This document shows, one piece after another, positions 59,872-64,000 of a stretch of DNA of 64,000 bases. The translations under genes and the position numbers were made by a program. The stretch comes from Monodelphis domestica (Eukaryota; Chordata; Mammalia; Didelphimorphia; Didelphidae). Within the stretch, counting starts at the first letter, position 1; every line of letters starts with the position of its first letter. The stretch is taken from the NCBI RefSeq assembly GCF_027887165.1, contig NC_077227.1, forward strand, positions 63,368,607-63,432,606, written 5' to 3'. The notes under the pieces were generated by a model. It had not been told where the DNA came from and did not search any database. It saw nothing but the letters and a program-made list of their open reading frames with translations.

Positions 59872-59966
59872 GAAAAAAAGTTTTTTATCCAGTGGTGTTT
59901 AGTCTTTATAATCCTGCTATTGTTTATGCCAACCAAGATGTGCCACCACCAATTGATCAACAATTA
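59872..59966 (+). CDS. CSGALNACT2: CSGALNACT2 exon 6
   Basis: 95 bases, acceptor tattcacag, donor gtaagt. Residues 387-418: [18 protein letters not shown] followed by [13 protein letters not shown]. Continues the transferase core beyond the DXD motif. Human has NQEVPPPVEQQL. Confidence 0.97.
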
Positions 59967-60640
59967 GTAAGTGTTATTCATTTATGTTATGGCAAGTTTA
60001 AAAATATATCCTTGTTTTCTAGAATTTTTTAAAATAATCTCTTTGTTTTTAAATATGATCAGAGAAAGTTTGCATTGATTTTGAACAAGTCCTTTGTAAA
60101 TATAGTTCTTCATTTTCTTAAATGCCTTGAAATGTATTTTACTAGTCCTAAATATATTTTTGCCAAATCAAGTAAATTTCAAATAATCAACAAAAAGCCA
60201 AATTTTATGTAATAACTATTTAGCATTTATGGAAAGAGTCTGAGTAAGAGAGATTTGTAGTTATATCAAGATATTACTTAAATGCTAAAGGTAAGATGTT
60301 TAGTTTTTAAATGCAAATTTCTTTGGATGGATTTTGGATTTAAATGTTACTACCTTGAATTCAAGATACAGAGTTCAAATCTTAGCTTTGCCACTAATTT
60401 CCTTAAACTGACAAGAATCTGAAATTCATTGACAATATGCACTATTTTACAAAAGTTTTGAAACATTTAGATGCTCATAATTATGGACAAATTATGTAAA
60501 TCTAGTTTTGTTTCAAGACAGAAAATAGTTATAGTTGGGAAAGTTGTAGTTGATTGCTTTGTACTTCTTTTTATCTAGTTAGTATTCATCTAGCTATTTT
60601 ATTGATTAAAATGAAAAATGATTTAGATTTATTATTAAAG

Positions 60641-60722
60641 GTCCACAAAAAAGACTCTGGATTCTGGCGAGATTTTGGTTTTGGAATGACTTGTCAATAT
60701 CGAACAGATTTTCTGACTATTG
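60641..60722 (+). CDS. CSGALNACT2: CSGALNACT2 exon 7
   Basis: 82 bases, acceptor attaaag, donor gtaagt. Residues 419-446: [18 protein letters not shown] then QYRTDFLTI. Precedes the glycosyltransferase 7 C-terminal segment. It enters in phase 0 and leaves with one base of a glycine codon. Confidence 0.97.
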
Positions 60723-60954
60723 GTAAGTTGCATTCAGACAATTCATAGCATTTTCCTTAATTTTTAAGAATACTTTTTTATAGAGAACATTTTCTGAGTC
60801 CTTACTTGTCTTTTTTTAATTTCAAATATTTACTTGCATTTGACAGTATTTTCTTATTAAAATAGTAATTTCTACTTACATTTTAAAAGAAGTTACTGCA
60901 TTTTAGAGGTAAAGTATTGGGAAGGTATATAAAGTTATAGTGTATGGAGAATTA

Positions 60955-61030
60955 TAATTTTAGAAAATTAGTCTACTGAGTATCTGAGAGGTTAGCATTT
61001 TATCAAAGTCTCTTTCTCAAGGGCCAAGGA
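60955..61030 (+). repeat. 70-base dispersed repeat, copy 2
   Basis: Intron 7 copy of the segment at 59541-59610. It continues as tatttatctggg, which matches the bases found after the TA array in copy 1. Confidence 0.75.
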
Positions 61031-61039
61031 GAATGTATT

Positions 61040-61515
61040 TATCTGGGGACGTCTGGGGGAGAGAACAGTTCAGAATTATACACAGACATCTATCTATAAC
61101 ATTGTGTATATCCTTAGACCCAGCAGTGTTGCTGGATCTGTTTCCCAAGGAGATCAGAGAAAAAGGAAAAGAACCAACTACATGTTTTAAAATAGGATGT
61201 CCATTAATTGGGGAATGACTAAACAAATTGTGGTATATGATTGTGATGGAGTACTACTTTGCCATAAGAAATGATGAGCAGATTAATTTTGAAAAAACTT
61301 GGAAAGAACTACATGAAATAATGAAGAATGTTATAAAGAACCAAGAGAACACTATATACAGCTACAGATTAATGTTTGAATAAGAACTTGTGAATGTTCA
61401 TCTACAGAAAATGAATTGAGAATTGGAAATATAAAACACAATTTATAAATTTTGTCAAATGAAGCTTTCTGAGATGTGGAAAGGGGAAGGAGGAACTGAA
61501 TAAAAAATAAATAAA
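61040..61515 (+). mobile_element. Old L1 3' fragment
   Basis: Plus-strand L1 ORF2 C-terminus and 3' UTR with stops: ctggatctgtttcccaagga, ggatgtccattaattgggga, acaaattgtggtatatgatt, ending in gaataaaaaataaataaaaa. Confidence 0.85.
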
Positions 61516-61757
61516 AAAGACTTTATTTGTGTACAATGCATTCTGTTATTTAACTCTTTGTAAGAAAAGAAACCACATTTTAAGTTTCATTACATACCTT
61601 CACAGTACTGGGCCAATAAAAGTAATCATCTTGTCAGAAAAAAAGATTATAGTATGGAATGATAGAAAGGTAAAAAATTACAGTGAGGAGACATTGGTTT
61701 ATAAAGTTTCACAAGGATTTAATTTGCATGGAGGTTATTTTCTTTAAATCTTTAAAA

Positions 61758-61958
61758 CTGGGGGCATCTGGGTGGCTTAGTGGATTGAGAGCCAGACCTG
61801 GAGATGGGAAGTCCTAAGTTCAAATCTGGTCTCAGCCACTTCCTAACTGTGTGACCCTGGGCAAGTCACTTGATCCCCATTGCCTAGCCCTTACCACTCT
61901 TCTGCCTTGGAACCAATACACAGTATTGATTCCAAGGTGGAAGGTAAGGGTTTAAAAA
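61758..61958 (+). mobile_element. WSINE1-type marsupial SINE
   Basis: Nearly consensus plus-strand copy with exact flanks AAATCTTTAAAA at 61746-61757 and about 61959-61970. Confidence 0.94.
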
Positions 61959-62174
61959 AAATCTTTAAAATGTTTTAATCTACTAAAGTACTTCAATCAA
62001 TTTTGGAACACTATTAATGTTTTCATTAAGCCCATAATATTTAAAAACATTTATCATGTATGTAACAAAAATTTATTGGCAAAATTGTTTGAATTTTTAG
62101 ATAAAATCTTTTCTTGCCTATTGCCTGAGAGGCATGAATGAGAAAGTTTTACATAATCAGTGATAACCAGAGAT

Positions 62175-62345
62175 AACAAATCAGGGAAGGAACTATAATG
62201 GAAAGTACAGAACTTTGAGTTATGAGATACAGGATTAGCTCAGGTTCTAGTAGCTATGTTTGGGACAATTCATATCTGTATTTTGAGGCAAACTTATCTC
62301 ATGAAGTAACCTAGATAATTTCTAAGGTCCCTTTCAGCTTTTTGA
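62175..62345 (+). mobile_element. MIR/CORE-SINE fossil
   Basis: Plus-strand, ending in the common tail ctaaggtccctttcagctt, 160 bases before exon 8. Confidence 0.55.
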
Positions 62346-62502
62346 TATGCAGTGGTCCAAAATAATTTATTCAGTGATCATTATCAAACACTTTTATGAA
62401 CACTGATACAGAAAAATAACAAAACTTTAATAATGTTTGACCATAATATTGTTCAGTAAACAGAAAAATGAGTTACTAATAAGATAAATTTTGCTCTTGC
62501 AG

Positions 62503-62795
62503 GTGGATTTGATTTGGAAGTAAAAGGATGGGGTGGAGAGGACGTTCATCTGTATAGAAAATACTTACGTGGTAATCTTATAGTTATTCGGACCCCTGTT
62601 CCTGGTCTTTTCCACCTGTGGCATGAAAAGCACTGTGCTGATGAGCTGACTCCAGAGCAGTACCGCATGTGCATCCAATCTAAAGCCATGAATGAGGCTT
62701 CTCACTCGCACCTTGGGATGCTGGTCTTCAGGGAAGAGATAGAGACTCATCTCCATAAACAGGCATATAGGACAGATAGCGAACCTGCTGGATAA
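62503..62795 (+). CDS. CSGALNACT2: CSGALNACT2 exon 8, last coding exon
   Basis: Acceptor ctcttgcag. Residues 446-542 and a TAA at 62793-62795. Opens [25 protein letters not shown] (455-459) is the conserved motif of the C-terminal glycosyltransferase segment. It then runs through [40 protein letters not shown] and [15 protein letters not shown]. Only a few residues differ from human (for example LRGNLI for LHGDLI, EPAG for EAVG). Confidence 0.98.
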
Positions 62796-63455
62796 ATCAC
62801 ACCATCATTTAATACATTATAATCTGAAAAACAACCAGCACTATATTCATTTGCCTTAATCAGTTTACAGATGCAGTGCCTCTCCAAGAAGAACTTTTAT
62901 CTTTCAGATCCTCTGTGCTCAACACAATTCAATTATCTGAAATGAGAAGAAAAAGCAAGTGTTTAATTGAAATCTTTAGGTTTGTGAGAATACAGCAGCA
63001 AAGACCAACTGCCAAATTTGTCCAGTGAGAATTGAATATTTTCCACCCCAAGTTGTTATGCTGTCTATCTCAGTTGTGGTACTGTGCTATTAGACATGAC
63101 TTAATTATGTCTTTGCATTTGATCACTTTAATTTCTATCCTGCTGATGGCATTAGGATCATATTTATATTTAGAAGAGAGCATGTTTTTCAACTGAATAG
63201 TGTGAAGGACCATGCTTGTTTGTTTCTGAATGAGATTTGTGGTGAAGTACTTGATTGGTCGTCCTAAGAAAATGAAAAGCCAAAGTAGTTAGCAGAGGCT
63301 AAATGGCTCACTCTTGGTCAATCTGCCAGGAATGACAGTAACAGAAATTAATGTGCCATTACATTCTTTCATTACAATTCAAGGTTTGTAATCATATAGA
63401 AAAAAGTAGTTACAGTATTTTTATGTTTAGAATAAAGTATATTAAAATTTTTGAA
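62796..63455 (+). other. CSGALNACT2: CSGALNACT2 3' untranslated region (proximal form)
   Basis: Follows the stop without repeats as far as the first AATAAA at 63431-63436. Longer forms reaching past the window are possible, because human transcripts have a longer 3' UTR. Confidence 0.65.
63431..63436 (+). promoter_or_regulatory. CSGALNACT2: Candidate CSGALNACT2 polyadenylation signal
   Basis: The only AATAAA I find between the stop codon and the window end. Confidence 0.5.
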
Positions 63456-63464
63456 TAATAGTAT

Positions 63465-63640
63465 TATGGAACATTAGTTGAAAGGAACTTTAGAGATCAT
63501 GTAGTTCAATATCCTTATTATACAACTGAGGAAACAAGTAATTTGCTTGAAGACATGCAACTAGATAAGTGGAAGAAAGGACCAGGAACTAGTAGTTTCT
63601 CTTCATTCTCAGTCCAGTACTTTTACCCCTACACTTGATG
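63465..63640 (-). mobile_element. MIR/CORE-SINE fossil
   Basis: Minus-strand copy just after the candidate polyadenylation signal (gaaaggaactttagagatca; acaactgaggaaacaagtaa). Confidence 0.7.
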
Positions 63641-64000
63641 CCTCCACAGAAGAACCTTTAATTCTGGTGGCAAATAGTTCAGTTATCTACACGAACAACA
63701 TTTGCTTATGTAAGCTAAGCAAACTGTCCTGTTGTGTGAACTTTGAATGTATAAAGACTATAAATGAGTAGGCTTTTTTTTTTGTCTTTGTAACGCTAAA
63801 CATAACAAGGGAAACAACCATTTAATAATGCCCATTTTCTGATGTAGAAATGTACTGCTTCTTTGGGAAAACTTGCTTGTATATTCTCTTTGGGTTAATC
63901 ATTTAGAACTTCACAGGAAATGACAGTTTATTGCAATAAGTATTTGATTTGGAATAATAGAAAGTGAACAGTGTAACATGATGAAATAGCTCAAAAATTT
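63641..64000 (+). other. Window end, distal 3' UTR or flank
   Basis: AT-rich, no repeat or coding signal recognised. Confidence 0.4.

Larger units (their letters stand above)
22440..64000 (+). other. CSGALNACT2: CSGALNACT2 gene, complete coding region
   Basis: CSGALNACT2 is a type II Golgi membrane enzyme of chondroitin sulfate synthesis. It adds beta-1,4-linked N-acetylgalactosamine from UDP-GalNAc to glucuronate-ended acceptors, starting or extending the chain. Seven coding exons (41665-42325, 52477-52693, 52978-53079, 55120-55298, 59872-59966, 60641-60722, 62503-62795) join in phase to 542 codons plus stop, the same length as the human protein. Residues 14-32 form the membrane anchor, about 58-100 a coiled coil, 195-204 an acidic run. 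DVD at 367-369 is the metal/nucleotide-binding DXD motif, and WGGED at 455-459 is the conserved acceptor-side motif of this glycosyltransferase group. No internal stop or lost splice site was found. Exon 1 is untranslated and lies in the CpG island; the gene's 3' end may pass the window edge. Confidence 0.97.

Overview
The window is vertebrate chromosomal DNA, almost certainly from a marsupial. The host exons match mammalian genes. The commonest interspersed repeat is a tRNA-headed CORE-SINE of the WSINE1/MAR1 kind, present in more than a dozen copies, alongside marsupial-type L1 and HAL1-like LINEs. I cannot fix the species from sequence alone.

Two host genes lie head to tail on the + strand, in the order known for this region in other mammals. 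The left end (1 to about 6.2 kb) holds the last three exons of RET, the receptor tyrosine kinase for GDNF-family ligands. Both known carboxy termini are encoded: read-through of exon 19 gives RET9, and splicing to the last exon gives RET51. The RET51 tail carries a one-base shift relative to the conserved mammalian ending. A 7SL RNA retropseudogene sits in RET intron 18.

From 6.2 to 21.8 kb is an intergenic spacer made mostly of SINEs, MIR and L2 fossils and unassigned sequence. It ends in a GACA/GATA array and a 330-base polypyrimidine tract that abuts a CpG island at 22.2-22.8 kb.

From the CpG island to the window end is CSGALNACT2, a Golgi chondroitin N-acetylgalactosaminyltransferase. 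It has a non-coding first exon, an 18.7 kb first intron and seven coding exons (41665 to 62795) that join in phase to 542 codons. The 5' leader of exon 2 contains several upstream ATGs, one opening a frame that overlaps the real start. The introns hold a HAL1-like element with two SINEs inside it, three solo LTRs with target-site duplications, an internally deleted Tigger1 transposon, a recent-looking truncated L1, a U2 snRNA fragment and several microsatellites.

The two genes work in separate pathways (growth-factor signalling; chondroitin sulfate synthesis), and I see nothing linking them beyond conserved neighbourhood. I found no undescribed multi-gene system. The most checkable oddities are the RET51 tail shift, the overlapping upstream frame of CSGALNACT2 and the nested repeat insertions.
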